Below, in pieces: positions 50,655 through 60,741 of a stretch of 64,000 nucleotides of DNA. The first letter of the stretch is position 1; every line of letters begins with the position of its first letter. The notes under the pieces were generated by a model that was given only the letters and a program-made list of their open reading frames with translations, made no database searches and had not been told where the DNA came from. The translations under genes were made by a program, and so were the position numbers. Origin of the DNA: a virus; the IMG/VR virus record IMGVR_UViG_3300027782_000025, positions 1 to 64,000 of that record; one strand, given 5' to 3'.

Positions 50655-51614
50655 CTAGACACCTATTTCATCTCCGTATGCTTTAGCTACCATCTGTTGA
50701 CCCGATCTCATATCAAGCCAGACTTTGCGTTCGTGGTCGCTCCAGATAGGTAATTGATTAGGAGCTAAATGTGCTACTTTAATTCTAGCATCCTGCCATC
50801 TCTTGTAATAGGCCTCCTTCCACGCGAGATAGTCAGCCTTTACTAGCATTGTAGCCTCGATCTTAGGCCAATCAAGCTCAGGGATCTCAAGGCAAGCCCT
50901 ACGGAATGCCTCAAAAGATTCCTTATAAGGCTGCATCGGATCAACAAAGTATTCATCAACCCCTATCTCAGCAAGCTTGGTAGCGAATTCTTCTATTAAA
51001 TCTTCACTCATCCCTGGCATTATTGGGCTAACATTGACATGCGTCCTGATACCCGCAGCCTTGAGCTGCTTAATAACTTCCCACCTTCTTTCTGTCGTAG
51101 GACTAAATGGCTCGATAGCCCTCAGAAGCTTAGCTGGGAAGGGTGTGATTGTAAAATGTACTCTAGCTTGCGGGAGTCTTTTAATTAATTCGATGTCTTG
51201 GAGAACGAGAGGTGATCTGGTGAAAATGCCTACTTTTTTGAAACGTGGGACTCCGTCGGCCAAAATAGCCTCCAACGCGGATCTGGTAATCCGATATTTT
51301 AATTCGGCTGGCTGGTAGGGGTCAGTCATTGTGCCGATTACTAGCCTTGCATCTTGAATAAATATCGTTGTATTTGCATCTAACCTAACGTAGCCTTTCG
51401 AAATCTCCTTAGGGAGCTTTTCAGAAACGTGCGCTCGCACTCTTACGAAATCACCCCATTCTCGATCTTCATCTTTCACGAAGAATCTTACATAACAGTA
51501 AGTGCAACCAAATTTACAACCAACGTAGGTGTTTAGACATACGTCGTAGTTTTTAAAACCGCTCTTCGTTAGGAGCTTTGATCTTGTGGCGACAGTCATC
51601 AGTTCTTTGGCCAT
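50655..51614 (-). CDS. SplB-type radical SAM protein (319 aa)
   Basis: C-K-F-G-C-T-Y-C-Y at residues 33-41 is the C-x-x-x-C-x-x-C iron-sulfur motif; N-T-Y-V-G-C and F-V-R-V-R-A and later P-F-S-P-T-T-E-R-R-W-E follow the outline of the spore photoproduct lyase-like (SplB/COG1533) family. Members reverse a photoproduct or act on other substrates; the SplB assignment is only to the family. It lies alone between its promoter and a terminator. ATG 51614 has AGAAATGCA upstream on the minus strand. Confidence 0.82.
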   Translation of the reverse strand: MAKELMTVATRSKLLTKSGFKNYDVCLNTYVGCKFGCTYCYVRFFVKDEDREWGDFVRVRAHVSEKLPKEISKGYVRLDANTTIFIQDARLVIGTMTDPYQPAELKYRITRSALEAILADGVPRFKKVGIFTRSPLVLQDIELIKRLPQARVHFTITPFPAKLLRAIEPFSPTTERRWEVIKQLKAAGIRTHVNVSPIMPGMSEDLIEEFATKLAEIGVDEYFVDPMQPYKESFEAFRRACLEIPELDWPKIEATMLVKADYLAWKEAYYKRWQDARIKVAHLAPNQLPIWSDHERKVWLDMRSGQQMVAKAYGDEIGV

Positions 51615-51658
51615 TGCATTTCTCCATGATTAGTGATAGTCCCAGTACGACACTAATA

Positions 51659-51687
51659 CATGTAGCAAATATGCTAATCTTTGTAAA
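51659..51687 (-). promoter_or_regulatory. Leftward promoter of the radical SAM gene
   Basis: Minus strand: TTTACA (51687-51682), 17 bp, TACATG (51664-51659) preceded by TGC. Confidence 0.65.
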
Positions 51688-51690
51688 TTA

Positions 51691-51730
51691 TGTGGCTGAG
51701 TAAAGATCGCCCAAAATCTACTCAGCCACA
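51691..51730 (-). terminator. Hairpin between the winged-helix-like and radical SAM genes
   Basis: TGTGGCTGAGTA (51691-51702) pairs perfectly with TACTCAGCCACA (51719-51730). On the minus strand it follows the gene at 51755 and lies directly before the radical SAM promoter, repeating the terminator-promoter layout of the small-gene array. Confidence 0.7.
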
Positions 51731-51754
51731 GCACCTCCGAGGAGATGAAAAGAA

Positions 51755-52252
51755 TTACTCGTTAGAACCAAGTAAAAAATTAAAAGGATGAGATAATATG
51801 CTTTCCACCTCTTGGGCTGCAGACAAAAGACTATCACGATTAGTAATCGGGACGATTGTGTCTACAAGGTCAGGATATTTATTATAAATCTTGCTAAGCC
51901 ATTCTAATTTGGCGCCTAGATTGGAAGTATTACTAGTCTGAGCAATAGGTTCTAAATTATTGCCTTGAGCCTTAAATGCATTTGTTCTCGGCTTTCGCTC
52001 TAAACCTTGAGCTTGATCGTCTGCGATCTTCCAAGTCTTGACGATACGACCGTAACGACTCCTTGAACCTGCAGGTATTATTTTACCATCACGATAAAGC
52101 TTGTATCGACTCTGTGTCCCTTTTTGAACATCGACACCAATTCGGCGACAGATTTCGTTATCGCTCAATCCTGGCGTGTTAGTAAGACTTTCTAAAACGC
52201 GCGTGCTGATACTGCTACTCTGACGGTTATGAGACTTTTGAAGTGAAGCCAT
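51755..52252 (-). CDS. Winged-helix-like DNA-binding protein (165 aa)
   Basis: L-S-D-N-E-I-C-R-R-I-G-V-D-V-Q-K-G-T-Q-S-R-Y-K-L-Y-R-D-G-K-I reads as a helix-turn-helix with a wing (G-K-I-I-P-A-G-S), as in the protein at 19924. The second half has an Asn/Thr linker and a helical end with L-S-A-A-Q-E-V-E-S-I. The N-terminus is Ser/Gln-rich. Function is regulation of some kind by inference. ATG 52252 is preceded by AGGCAATA. Confidence 0.65.
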   Translation of the reverse strand: MASLQKSHNRQSSSISTRVLESLTNTPGLSDNEICRRIGVDVQKGTQSRYKLYRDGKIIPAGSRSRYGRIVKTWKIADDQAQGLERKPRTNAFKAQGNNLEPIAQTSNTSNLGAKLEWLSKIYNKYPDLVDTIVPITNRDSLLSAAQEVESILSHPFNFLLGSNE

Positions 52253-52319
52253 TATTGCCTCCTAAGCTTGGTTATGGTTATCGAAGCTAAGAATACAATA
52301 CATGGATAATTTATCCGAT

Positions 52320-53390
52320 TTATTCTTGCTCAAGATCTGAAAGGTCAAGACCATCATCTTTGAGAAGCTCTGATACTATGAAATTATTGTTTTCTATGAA
52401 AGATTCTAAATCTTCAAAGCCAGCCAATACCGTCGCATAAAATTTAAGCTGACTTCTAGCATGACCACTTAATTCTTTAAGCTTTATCATCTCGCGTTCT
52501 AATGCCGGATCGTCCCAAAAATAAGTCGTCAACGAGCCAACAGCATAATTAAGAGCTTGTCTAGTGTCTGTCTTAATTATACCCTCAGCCTCTCTCCAAC
52601 GCTCTTCTAGAATCTCGTTAGCATAATCTACACAGCATTCGGCATTTTTTAATTCTAAGAGTGCGTCTTCGCCATCAGGCCAAGAGCCTTTAACATGAAT
52701 ACAATATTCACATATCGCTCTAGGGTTTGTTAAGATAACTGGTTCGCCTTCTGGCCAAGGCTCACCCATGATGTCTTTAGCGTATAAATAGCAAGCATAC
52801 GCACTTTTTAGCACATATGGTTTAGCTAATTCGAATATCTCATCCCTATATTCAGGACTTACTTTATATGAATTAAGGAATTGTACAACTTGTATCGGCC
52901 TCCATAATTTAAATTCGGGTATCTCGTAAGGCCCGACCCACGCTTCAATGATTGATCTCTTTTCCATGAGCGAATCTATAGCGTTTTCGAGTTTTTCGTT
53001 TAACATTGAATCAAGACCATCGCTTGATAACAGATCCTCGATCTTTAAATTAAATGATTTACAATAAATAGGTGCCCAAACCATAGATTCGGCTATGGTT
53101 TTATTGGCTCTCTGGTTTTTCCAGCGTTCGTGCATTATATCCTGAGCATACCTAACAGCAGAGGTCGGGTCTTTAGCTATAGTGTCTTCTGCATCAGGCC
53201 ATCTTATAGGAATACCGTGGTTATTTTTATTTATTACATTTTTGGCATACAGATATGATAAGTAAGGGTCAGTTTTAATTATATTTTCATTTTCGAAAAT
53301 CCTAAGACCTGTTAAAACAGCTGATTTATAACATTCCGCCGGCGATTTTATTTTTTGGGTAATGCTCTTTTTAACAGCATGATTAAGCAT
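52320..53390 (-). CDS. WPEAE-repeat protein, two-module type (356 aa)
   Basis: Units such as I-R-W-P-D-A-E-D-T, H-E-R-W-K, G-E-P-W-P-E-G-E-P and E-E-R-W-R-E-A-E-G occur on both sides of a linker L-E-N-A-I-D-S-L-M-E-K-R-S-I-I-E-A, which resembles the E-E-A-I-D-R-L linkers of the 1675-residue protein and contains I-I-E-A, a prohead-protease-like site. The end D-G-L-D-L-S-D-L-E-Q-E matches the family end. Function unknown. ATG 53390 lacks a strong ribosome binding site. Confidence 0.68.
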   Translation of the reverse strand: MLNHAVKKSITQKIKSPAECYKSAVLTGLRIFENENIIKTDPYLSYLYAKNVINKNNHGIPIRWPDAEDTIAKDPTSAVRYAQDIMHERWKNQRANKTIAESMVWAPIYCKSFNLKIEDLLSSDGLDSMLNEKLENAIDSLMEKRSIIEAWVGPYEIPEFKLWRPIQVVQFLNSYKVSPEYRDEIFELAKPYVLKSAYACYLYAKDIMGEPWPEGEPVILTNPRAICEYCIHVKGSWPDGEDALLELKNAECCVDYANEILEERWREAEGIIKTDTRQALNYAVGSLTTYFWDDPALEREMIKLKELSGHARSQLKFYATVLAGFEDLESFIENNNFIVSELLKDDGLDLSDLEQE

Positions 53391-53405
53391 TAAATATCTC
53401 TATTA

Positions 53406-55127
53406 TTACACGTAGGAAGCTTCTTGAGCGCCTAAGGTCGGCACATCTATCTTGAGATCCTGTAACTTTTTTATAACATCAGCATATAACAATTGACCTT
53501 TTTTCTTAGGATCATTTTGATCGACTATAGTCGAGAGTGCCTGCCATATTTCTAGAGGTACCAATTCGACCATCTTGGCTGTGAACTTATTAAATCTTAT
53601 CAGCGTTACTAAAGAACGAATATCGCCGCACAAGCATACCACCACCCTTGGATCGCCCATAATATCTTCGGCCCCAGCACCAGAGCTTAAAAACTGAACC
53701 ATTGGCGCAGGGAAGGTTTTTCTATCTGACACAGGCCTTCTTAGCCCTAAAAATAGTTCCTTGGTCGCTGTTTTGCCTATAACCAGATGGCCCGCTGCGT
53801 GGTAAATGACTGAGCCGTATATCGTTGGTTTTCTCACAAATAGGCTAACGATTTCTTTTGTACTATCAGAGATCTCTAATTCGGAGTCACTAGCTAATCC
53901 GTAGCCGCTAGCTGAACCGGTACCAGCCAAATAGAGTTCGGATAAGCCTAATATTTGCAAGGTTTGCATTAAAGATGAGGTATCGAAATCTGCGCCAGCA
54001 TCGTTTAATTTGTATTTCACTTCGTTCCTTGCATTGTCGATAAGAGGTTTAACTGCTATAGAGATAAATTTAGGATTCCTAGCGAGTTGAAGGCTATCGA
54101 CTATTTGTGATCTTAACTGTGGATTATTTGTTACCTGTTCAACACCACCAAACCTGACTATCCCAGCGATATTTTCAGCTTGAACTTCCTGATAGTTTTT
54201 GATGTAACCTATCGTTTCATCCTGAGTAGCGCCCTCTGGTGGGCTATAAGATAACATCGTCTTAGCCGCCATCATCGCAGTCAAAAACATCTTATTAATG
54301 TTCGTATCCACTTTATTTCCGACCTCTGCGCCAGAGCGATCCATGAACTGCTCGTCTTTCCCCTTCACTACTGTTTGGTAGGTAGCCACTTTATCCTTAA
54401 ACATTGTATAGATAGAATCATTTTTAAGATAATTCTCAGCTCTGCTGCCGTTAGGATAATCAGTCCTAGTGCACCATTTCGACCCCATACCAGCCTCTGC
54501 TAAAGACGTGATTACGGTTTCTGGTTCTAAGCCAAAATTTTTAGCCAAGTCCAATCGAGGATACATGTAGACCTCATACCCATTTTGGTCTAGCATCTTT
54601 ACAGCACCGCTTGTGACAATGGGATTGAAAGCTGTGGCCTTCTTATTTCTTAACTTGTCCATAAGATTTTGGGAGGCAATCAGTGCGCTTCTTATATCAT
54701 GTTTAAGTAAGTCTGTAGGTACTTCGGGAAAATTCTTTTTTAGTTGGTCTTTTCGTCCTGGATTACTAAAAAATTGGATAAGTTCGACCATACTTGCTGT
54801 ATCTTCAGGCAGTTTAATCTGTGGATTATCGCTTGGCATATTCCGGAATCCGTCGATAGCGATTTTACCATCATTGAATTGTGCTGATATCCACGGCTTT
54901 TTTAGGAATTCGGTACCGACCACCCACTTTTTCGTCGGTGTCGGATCACAGTCAGATATAATTTTTACCAATTCTGCTGCCTTACCCAGGTCTTGTGATT
55001 CAATACCAGATGATTTAGGATCAATCGATGGCATCTTATCTCCGCACATAAACTGTATTCTTTTTGGGTCTAGTTTCGATAAGACTTTTTGGATATCAGT
55101 ATTTTCGAGAATTAAGGATAACTTCAT
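53406..55127 (-). CDS. Late-type protein with KWCT motif and capsid-targeting-like N-terminus (573 aa)
   Basis: Start M-K-L-S-L-I-L-E-N (ATG 55127) fits M-[KR]-L-x-x-[IL]-x-E. Around residue 215 G-M-G-S-K-W-C-T-R-T-D recalls a K-W-C-T-x-A motif I have seen in other large-phage proteins of unknown function. Later I-Y-T-M-F-K-D-K and a long helical C-terminus. No enzyme motif is visible. An upstream TTG would lengthen it by eight residues (MPDMRKYR). A TATAATACT sequence lies just upstream, as before 59584. Probably a structural or packaged protein. Confidence 0.65.
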   Translation of the reverse strand: MKLSLILENTDIQKVLSKLDPKRIQFMCGDKMPSIDPKSSGIESQDLGKAAELVKIISDCDPTPTKKWVVGTEFLKKPWISAQFNDGKIAIDGFRNMPSDNPQIKLPEDTASMVELIQFFSNPGRKDQLKKNFPEVPTDLLKHDIRSALIASQNLMDKLRNKKATAFNPIVTSGAVKMLDQNGYEVYMYPRLDLAKNFGLEPETVITSLAEAGMGSKWCTRTDYPNGSRAENYLKNDSIYTMFKDKVATYQTVVKGKDEQFMDRSGAEVGNKVDTNINKMFLTAMMAAKTMLSYSPPEGATQDETIGYIKNYQEVQAENIAGIVRFGGVEQVTNNPQLRSQIVDSLQLARNPKFISIAVKPLIDNARNEVKYKLNDAGADFDTSSLMQTLQILGLSELYLAGTGSASGYGLASDSELEISDSTKEIVSLFVRKPTIYGSVIYHAAGHLVIGKTATKELFLGLRRPVSDRKTFPAPMVQFLSSGAGAEDIMGDPRVVVCLCGDIRSLVTLIRFNKFTAKMVELVPLEIWQALSTIVDQNDPKKKGQLLYADVIKKLQDLKIDVPTLGAQEASYV

Positions 55128-55292
55128 ACGATATTTTCTCATATCTGGCAAGTATTATATTTTTATATTTTATTAAAATCATGATACATATCTAATGATA
55201 AAAAGACACCAGTTATGTAGCTAATAGAGCCGTGCCAAATATAAAATATGTACCAATAACTTATTAAGAACAATTTTAAAAGCGTGACTAAA

Positions 55293-56195
55293 ATGAATAA
55301 AAATTCCGAATACCTTCACCATGTACACGGCGCATCTGCGAACGAAGCGAGTATACTTATAGACGCTCATGAAGCGATCGAATCAAACCAAAAACTTTCA
55401 AAAAGCGACGAAAGCTTATTGGCCATACTTTTAACAAGCTTTAGAAATAGCCATCTAATTTTCGAATATATGGATATATTTTATGGCGATTCGCCGTGGC
55501 CGGCTTTAGAAACGGCAATCACTGAATGGCTAATAACTGGGTATAATTATACAAAAAAAGACGCATTCTATAATTTAATTAAGCCTTACCATGATAGAGT
55601 TAATAATATAGATTGGCTAATAGATAATCTTAAAAGTAGCGCCACGTCTGACAAAGGAGCCGTAAAACCTTTATCTATTATTCTTCATATGGTTAAATAT
55701 TCGCCAATATCTTCCAAAAACATTGAAAATAGTCTATCTAGTTGGTTCACTCCTTATATAGAAGAAGCAGCTATAACAGTAACACAAATATTTGGACCAG
55801 AAAGCATAACAACCATAACACATCTATGGGATACGATCGATGCTGGTAGGGATCAGAAGCTTACTGGTGCTTCAATGATTTTCGACTGGGCTGTAACTAA
55901 AAAGCTATACTATTTTCAAGGAAATAGACTTTATAACGCTGGATTTAAAATAAATTTTATTGATGCTTGTAACTTATATCTAAAAAGCAAAGCACGATAT
56001 GAAAAAATGTTTTCTATGTTTGATTTCGACGATTTTCTAGAAGATACAAGCCTCATAATACCATATTGTGAAAGAGTCCTTGAGGGACGTTTCTACGATA
56101 TCGAAGAATATTTAAAAACGATGAATTATACACTTTATAAACAATATCTTCAAAGCGTTCCACAGTTCGCAAATTATTGGAAAAGTCATATGTAA
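55293..56195 (+). CDS. Distant WPEAE-family-like protein (300 aa)
   Basis: M-N-K-N-S-E-Y-L-H-H-V-H-G-A-S-A starts a helical protein; the end Y-C-E-R-V-L-E-G-R-F-Y-D-I-E-E-Y-L-K-T-M follows the same pattern as the end of the 440-residue WPEAE protein (C-T-D-V-L-G-H-R-W-L-E-I-E-G-I-L-K-A). The WPEAE units before it are mostly unrecognisable, only L-I-F-E-Y-M and S-P-W-P-A-L-E remain. ATG 55293 is chosen; a GTG nine bases upstream is an alternative. Function unknown. Confidence 0.55.
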   Translation: MNKNSEYLHHVHGASANEASILIDAHEAIESNQKLSKSDESLLAILLTSFRNSHLIFEYMDIFYGDSPWPALETAITEWLITGYNYTKKDAFYNLIKPYHDRVNNIDWLIDNLKSSATSDKGAVKPLSIILHMVKYSPISSKNIENSLSSWFTPYIEEAAITVTQIFGPESITTITHLWDTIDAGRDQKLTGASMIFDWAVTKKLYYFQGNRLYNAGFKINFIDACNLYLKSKARYEKMFSMFDFDDFLEDTSLIIPYCERVLEGRFYDIEEYLKTMNYTLYKQYLQSVPQFANYWKSHM

Positions 56196-56290
56196 ATGAC
56201 AGCACATTTTGCTCGATCTTCAACCATTTATGCAAAAAATGTCAAAGTATTAGGAAAGTATATAATTTATATTAACATATGGAGATAGTA

Positions 56291-56824
56291 ATGGCAACGA
56301 CTTACTGGATGGGCGATGTTGAGGTTCAGGGGTATGTGCAAAAAGTCATGAGCACCTGGCATCAGATGTTTATCACAGCCGAAGTCAAAATTGGTGTGAT
56401 AATGTGCGCCTCTGATAAAGAAGACGTTCCAGCATTAAAGCATGGTGGCTACCCTGCACTAGCCACGATAAAGGTCGTGCCTCTTAAGGACCGAATTTCT
56501 AAAAATTATGACGCAGAAATGATGATCGACGCTAACTTCTGGAAATCGACATCAGAAGACCGCCGACTTGCTTTGATAGACCATGAATTATGCCATCTTC
56601 GTCTTAAAGAGCCAAAGGCCGGCCAAGCCAATGTTAAAACAGTCGGTGATCTGGACATCTTATATGATGATATTGGCAGGCCAGTATTAAAATTAGTCGG
56701 TGGTGATTGGAATGTCGGCGATGGATTTGAAGAGGTGGTTAGAAGGCACGGCGATATTGCGATCGAAGTGACTTCTGTTAAATCGATTGGTGATAGGTTA
56801 AAGTTAATTAACAAAGGATCATAA
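56291..56824 (+). CDS. Putative phage metallopeptidase (177 aa)
   Basis: H-E-L-C-H at residues 98-102 is the H-E-x-x-H zinc motif of the PF18894-like putative phage metallopeptidases, with L-I-D before it and R-L-K-E-P after; V-G-D-L-D-I-L-Y-D-D further on is also typical. It may be a minor structural or lysis peptidase. ATG 56291 (M-A-T-T-Y-W-M) was chosen because GGAG lies six bases upstream; an in-frame ATG at 56279 overlaps that box. Confidence 0.75.
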   Translation: MATTYWMGDVEVQGYVQKVMSTWHQMFITAEVKIGVIMCASDKEDVPALKHGGYPALATIKVVPLKDRISKNYDAEMMIDANFWKSTSEDRRLALIDHELCHLRLKEPKAGQANVKTVGDLDILYDDIGRPVLKLVGGDWNVGDGFEEVVRRHGDIAIEVTSVKSIGDRLKLINKGS

Positions 56825-56825
56825 T

Positions 56826-57077
56826 ATGGCCACTGCAGACAGAATTATTACAAATGGTGACAGGCTGACAATACTATTATTTAATGATCCGAATGCGTCA
56901 CCACTGCTTGAGATTATAAGCACCAATAATCCTATCGAGGACAGGGTGTTAGATATAGATAGCGCTCTAATATTAGATCTATTATCAGATGACGAAATAG
57001 ATTGGCTATTGAAAAGGAATAAAACTCTAAAATCATGGAATAAGGCGGTTAGGGAAAATGCTAGAGCTTCTGTCTGA
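56826..57077 (+). CDS. Small hypothetical acidic protein (83 aa)
   Basis: MATADRIITNGDRLTILLFN leads to a helical middle (LDIDSALILDLLSDDEIDWL) rich in Asp and Leu and a Lys/Arg tail. It starts two bases after the metallopeptidase stop behind AAAGGATCATAAT and overlaps the next gene by 20 bases. No family recognised; it reads like a small adaptor protein of a late operon. Confidence 0.68.
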   Translation: MATADRIITNGDRLTILLFNDPNASPLLEIISTNNPIEDRVLDIDSALILDLLSDDEIDWLLKRNKTLKSWNKAVRENARASV

Positions 57078-57243
57078 TTTTTCAAAGAGAATTTTTAAAC
57101 GCAAGAAACCTGAGTCATATAAATCACGTGCGTATGACTGCATAGAGGTCTTAAATATTATCATCGACGGAGATGATGAAATTATCGCTCAAAAGCTTTT
57201 ACCGATTAAAAGGTTATTACTCGATCTCACAAGGGATAAATAA
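57058..57243 (+). CDS. Small basic hypothetical protein (61 aa)
   Basis: MLELLSDFSKRIFKRKKPES continues to Y-D-C-I-E-V-L-N-I-I-I-D-G-D-D-E and a Lys-rich end. A basic helix followed by an acidic one. ATG 57058 follows GGTTAGGGAAA inside the previous gene. Function unknown. Confidence 0.6.
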   Translation: MLELLSDFSKRIFKRKKPESYKSRAYDCIEVLNIIIDGDDEIIAQKLLPIKRLLLDLTRDK

Positions 57244-57261
57244 CTTATTAAAACACTAGAA

Positions 57262-57435
57262 ATGATAAAAATATTTATGAATATAATGAATTTTTCCTTC
57301 ATATTAACACATATAACTATTTTTTGCATTGTGCTACTTATTGTGATTGGCTTAAGTCCTGTTTTACAATTAATGTGCTATTCTAATTCTAAAAGAAAGA
57401 AGTATATCAATGTTATCTATTGCCTCGCTTCGTGA
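57262..57435 (+). CDS. Possible small membrane protein (57 aa)
   Basis: A frame from ATG 57262 reads MIKIFMNIMNFSFILTHITI, then F-C-I-V-L-L-I-V-I-G-L and a Lys-rich middle, ending at TGA 57433-57435. It would span the membrane once or twice. It overlaps the start of the dioxygenase gene by 26 bases, and there is no clear ribosome binding site, so support is weak. Confidence 0.35.
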   Translation: MIKIFMNIMNFSFILTHITIFCIVLLIVIGLSPVLQLMCYSNSKRKKYINVIYCLAS

Positions 57436-58147
57436 AAGCTTTATCGAGGACGGTTACGTTAAGATTTCATTAGCAGATTTCATGCCAAATCTTGATAATG
57501 TTATAGAAGAAGTAGGTCTTGACGGCGGCCAAGACAAATGGAAGAAATATGATTCTGTTATGGAATTGAGTTGTAATAAATATATCTTGGTTTTGCTAGA
57601 ATCTCTCTATAATAGAGCGCCATTCCCTTTCCAAACGCTTAACTTTATAAAGGGTCCACACTTTGGTGTGCATAGCGATGAGTGGCATTTCGGAACTATG
57701 CCGGCTGGTTTTATGTGCGGTGTTTGGGTGGCTCTAGAAGATGTCACTATGGACAATGGGCCCCTGTATTATTATAAAGGATCGCACAAGCTTCCGCCTG
57801 TTAGCCCGGCAGAGGTCGGATTAGCTCTCAGCGATAATAATGATTCTTGGGCGGAAAATGTTACTAAGTATAGCCAATATCTAGACAAAATGCTATCCAG
57901 TTTTGAGCTTCAGAAGGATATCTTTCTTGCTAAAAAGGGCGAAGCGATTATTTGGGCTTCAAATCTGATCCATGGCTCAATTATGGCCAAAGAAAACACC
58001 ACTAGATTATCCCAAGTAACACATTATCTTTTTGATGGATGTGCTTACTATACTCCCGGTAACTCTAATATGTCTGATATTAAACACCGACAGCCATTTG
58101 AAATGCGTGATGCCGCCAACAGCAAAGACCTTTTTAGCTTCATCTAA
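57410..58147 (+). CDS. Phytanoyl-CoA dioxygenase (PhyH)-like 2OG-Fe(II) oxygenase (245 aa)
   Basis: F-G-V-H-S-D-E-W-H at residues 85-93 supplies the H-x-D iron ligands, and the distal histidine lies in A-S-N-L-I-H-G-S near residue 188; D-N-G-P-L-Y-Y-Y-K-G-S-H-K-L-P lies between them. These are the marks of PhyH-like Fe(II)/2-oxoglutarate oxygenases, which hydroxylate small molecules or residues; in phages such enzymes may act on DNA bases or sugars. ATG 57410 follows GAAAGAAGTATATCA. Substrate unknown. Confidence 0.8.
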   Translation: MLSIASLRESFIEDGYVKISLADFMPNLDNVIEEVGLDGGQDKWKKYDSVMELSCNKYILVLLESLYNRAPFPFQTLNFIKGPHFGVHSDEWHFGTMPAGFMCGVWVALEDVTMDNGPLYYYKGSHKLPPVSPAEVGLALSDNNDSWAENVTKYSQYLDKMLSSFELQKDIFLAKKGEAIIWASNLIHGSIMAKENTTRLSQVTHYLFDGCAYYTPGNSNMSDIKHRQPFEMRDAANSKDLFSFI

Positions 58148-58153
58148 GACTTA

Positions 58154-59584
<1,431 letters not shown>

Positions 59585-59654
59585 TAAACACCCCAGTATT
59601 ATATAAGTATCTTTTATCGTCCCTCAAATATAAAACACTTACAACACAGATCTT

Positions 59655-59717
59655 AGGAGCTTAACGATGCCGGTGCTACCAGTTGATACGCACCGGCATC
59701 TCTGACTTGGTGGTAGC
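59655..59717 (+). promoter_or_regulatory. Start-codon hairpin with possible pseudoknot
   Basis: GATGCCGGTG (59666-59675) pairs with CACCGGCATC (59691-59700) and covers the ATG at 59667. CTACCA in the loop (59676-59681) is complementary to TGGTAG (59711-59716), which lies five bases after the TGA at 59703. This gives a possible H-type pseudoknot downstream of, or around, the stop codon. AGGAG (59655-59659) remains outside the stem. Confidence 0.55.
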
Positions 59718-60572
59718 CTCCCTGTCAAAACCATCAGTCGCCACACTGGCTTAAGTTTAACTGAGATTTATAAAAGACACACAATTATACAACCGGTATC
59801 ATACGAAGCATTTTTTAAAAAGTTCGATATCCTTTATAGTATCGAATGGGATGAAGATAAATTATACAACTCGATTTTAGATGTCACATCAGAGATTAAA
59901 GCCGACGCCTGCAGCGGAGCCTTATTATCCGTCTCTATAGATAAATATTACTTGTCCGGTATGGATATAAAACAGATATTAAAAACTCTACAACAAGCTA
60001 GGAGCGATGCTTATGCTCCAATCGACTATTTATTATCATTAAGATATGATTGCTCACCAGCGATGGCTAAAATTCTTAGCGACCACATAGAACAATACGA
60101 TGATATCTTCGAAATATTTAAAGGAATAGACTTGGTCGGTAACGAAAAAGAAATGTTAAAGAATGATCTTACAGGATTCATAGAGCCATGGCGTAACAAA
60201 GATAAAATCATTAGAGCACACGTCGGTGAATATGGTGATGAAGAACATATAGGATATGCTGTAAAAACGCTAAAAATAAATAGGATCGCTCATGGTATCT
60301 GCGTAAATGATCCGAATCTTATTAGTGAGATAAAGGATAAAAACATACCTCTAGATATCTGTATATCTAGTAATTTTCTAACCAGTAATGTAAAGAAATT
60401 ATTGGACCATCCACTTAAGAGATTAATAAAGCATGGGCTTCGGATTACATTAGGAACTGATGACCCAACTGTCTTCAACACTGACATGGGCAAGGAATTA
60501 AGATACTGTAAATTATTACTTGGTGATGGTTTTGACGATTTTTATCTGAGAATATGCAATGAAACTTATTAG
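59667..60572 (+). pseudogene. Adenosine deaminase-like gene with an in-frame TGA at codon 13
   Basis: From ATG 59667 (with AGGAG seven bases upstream) the frame reads M-P-V-L-P-V-D-T-H-R-H-L, a TGA, and then L-G-G-S-L-P-V-K-T-I without any other break to TAG at 60570-60572. All adenosine deaminase landmarks are present: H-R-H with G-G-S, R-A-H-V-G-E (about residue 192), R-I-A-H-G, and L-G-T-D-D-P. H-R-H-L-G-G-S would be the usual sequence, so two codons (CTC TGA or CTG ACT) look inserted. TTG 59952 would give a truncated protein lacking the zinc ligands. Either a fresh pseudogene or programmed read-through. Confidence 0.75.
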
Positions 60573-60741
60573 TATCATCGAAGGTCATTGGGAAGTCCCG
60601 CCGATGGATTATCCTAACTCGCTAGCGCCGACAAAGAAACGCGGTCGGCTCAGCTTTTTAGTAAACCCAGACGACCGCGTTAATTTTTTCAAGAAAAAGA
60701 AAAAGCCTAAATTTCACCCTGAGACTGGCTTTCATCGGTAA
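60559..60741 (+). CDS. Small basic protein with capsid-targeting-like start (60 aa)
   Basis: The start M-K-L-I-S-I-I-E-G-H-W fits the M-K-L-x-x-[IL]-[IL]-E-G pattern of the late proteins; the rest is Pro-, Arg- and Lys-rich (TKKRGRLSFLV, then F-F-K-K-K-K-K-P-K-F), like T4 internal proteins. It overlaps the deaminase end by 14 bases. Packaging in the head is inferred from the start and the charge. Confidence 0.6.
   Translation: MKLISIIEGHWEVPPMDYPNSLAPTKKRGRLSFLVNPDDRVNFFKKKKKPKFHPETGFHR

Noticed and set aside
59952-60572. Treating the deaminase as starting at TTG 59952
   Set aside because: That start has no ribosome binding site and removes the H-x-H zinc ligands, whereas the same frame continues upstream to a good AGGAG-ATG through one TGA with conserved sequence on both sides.
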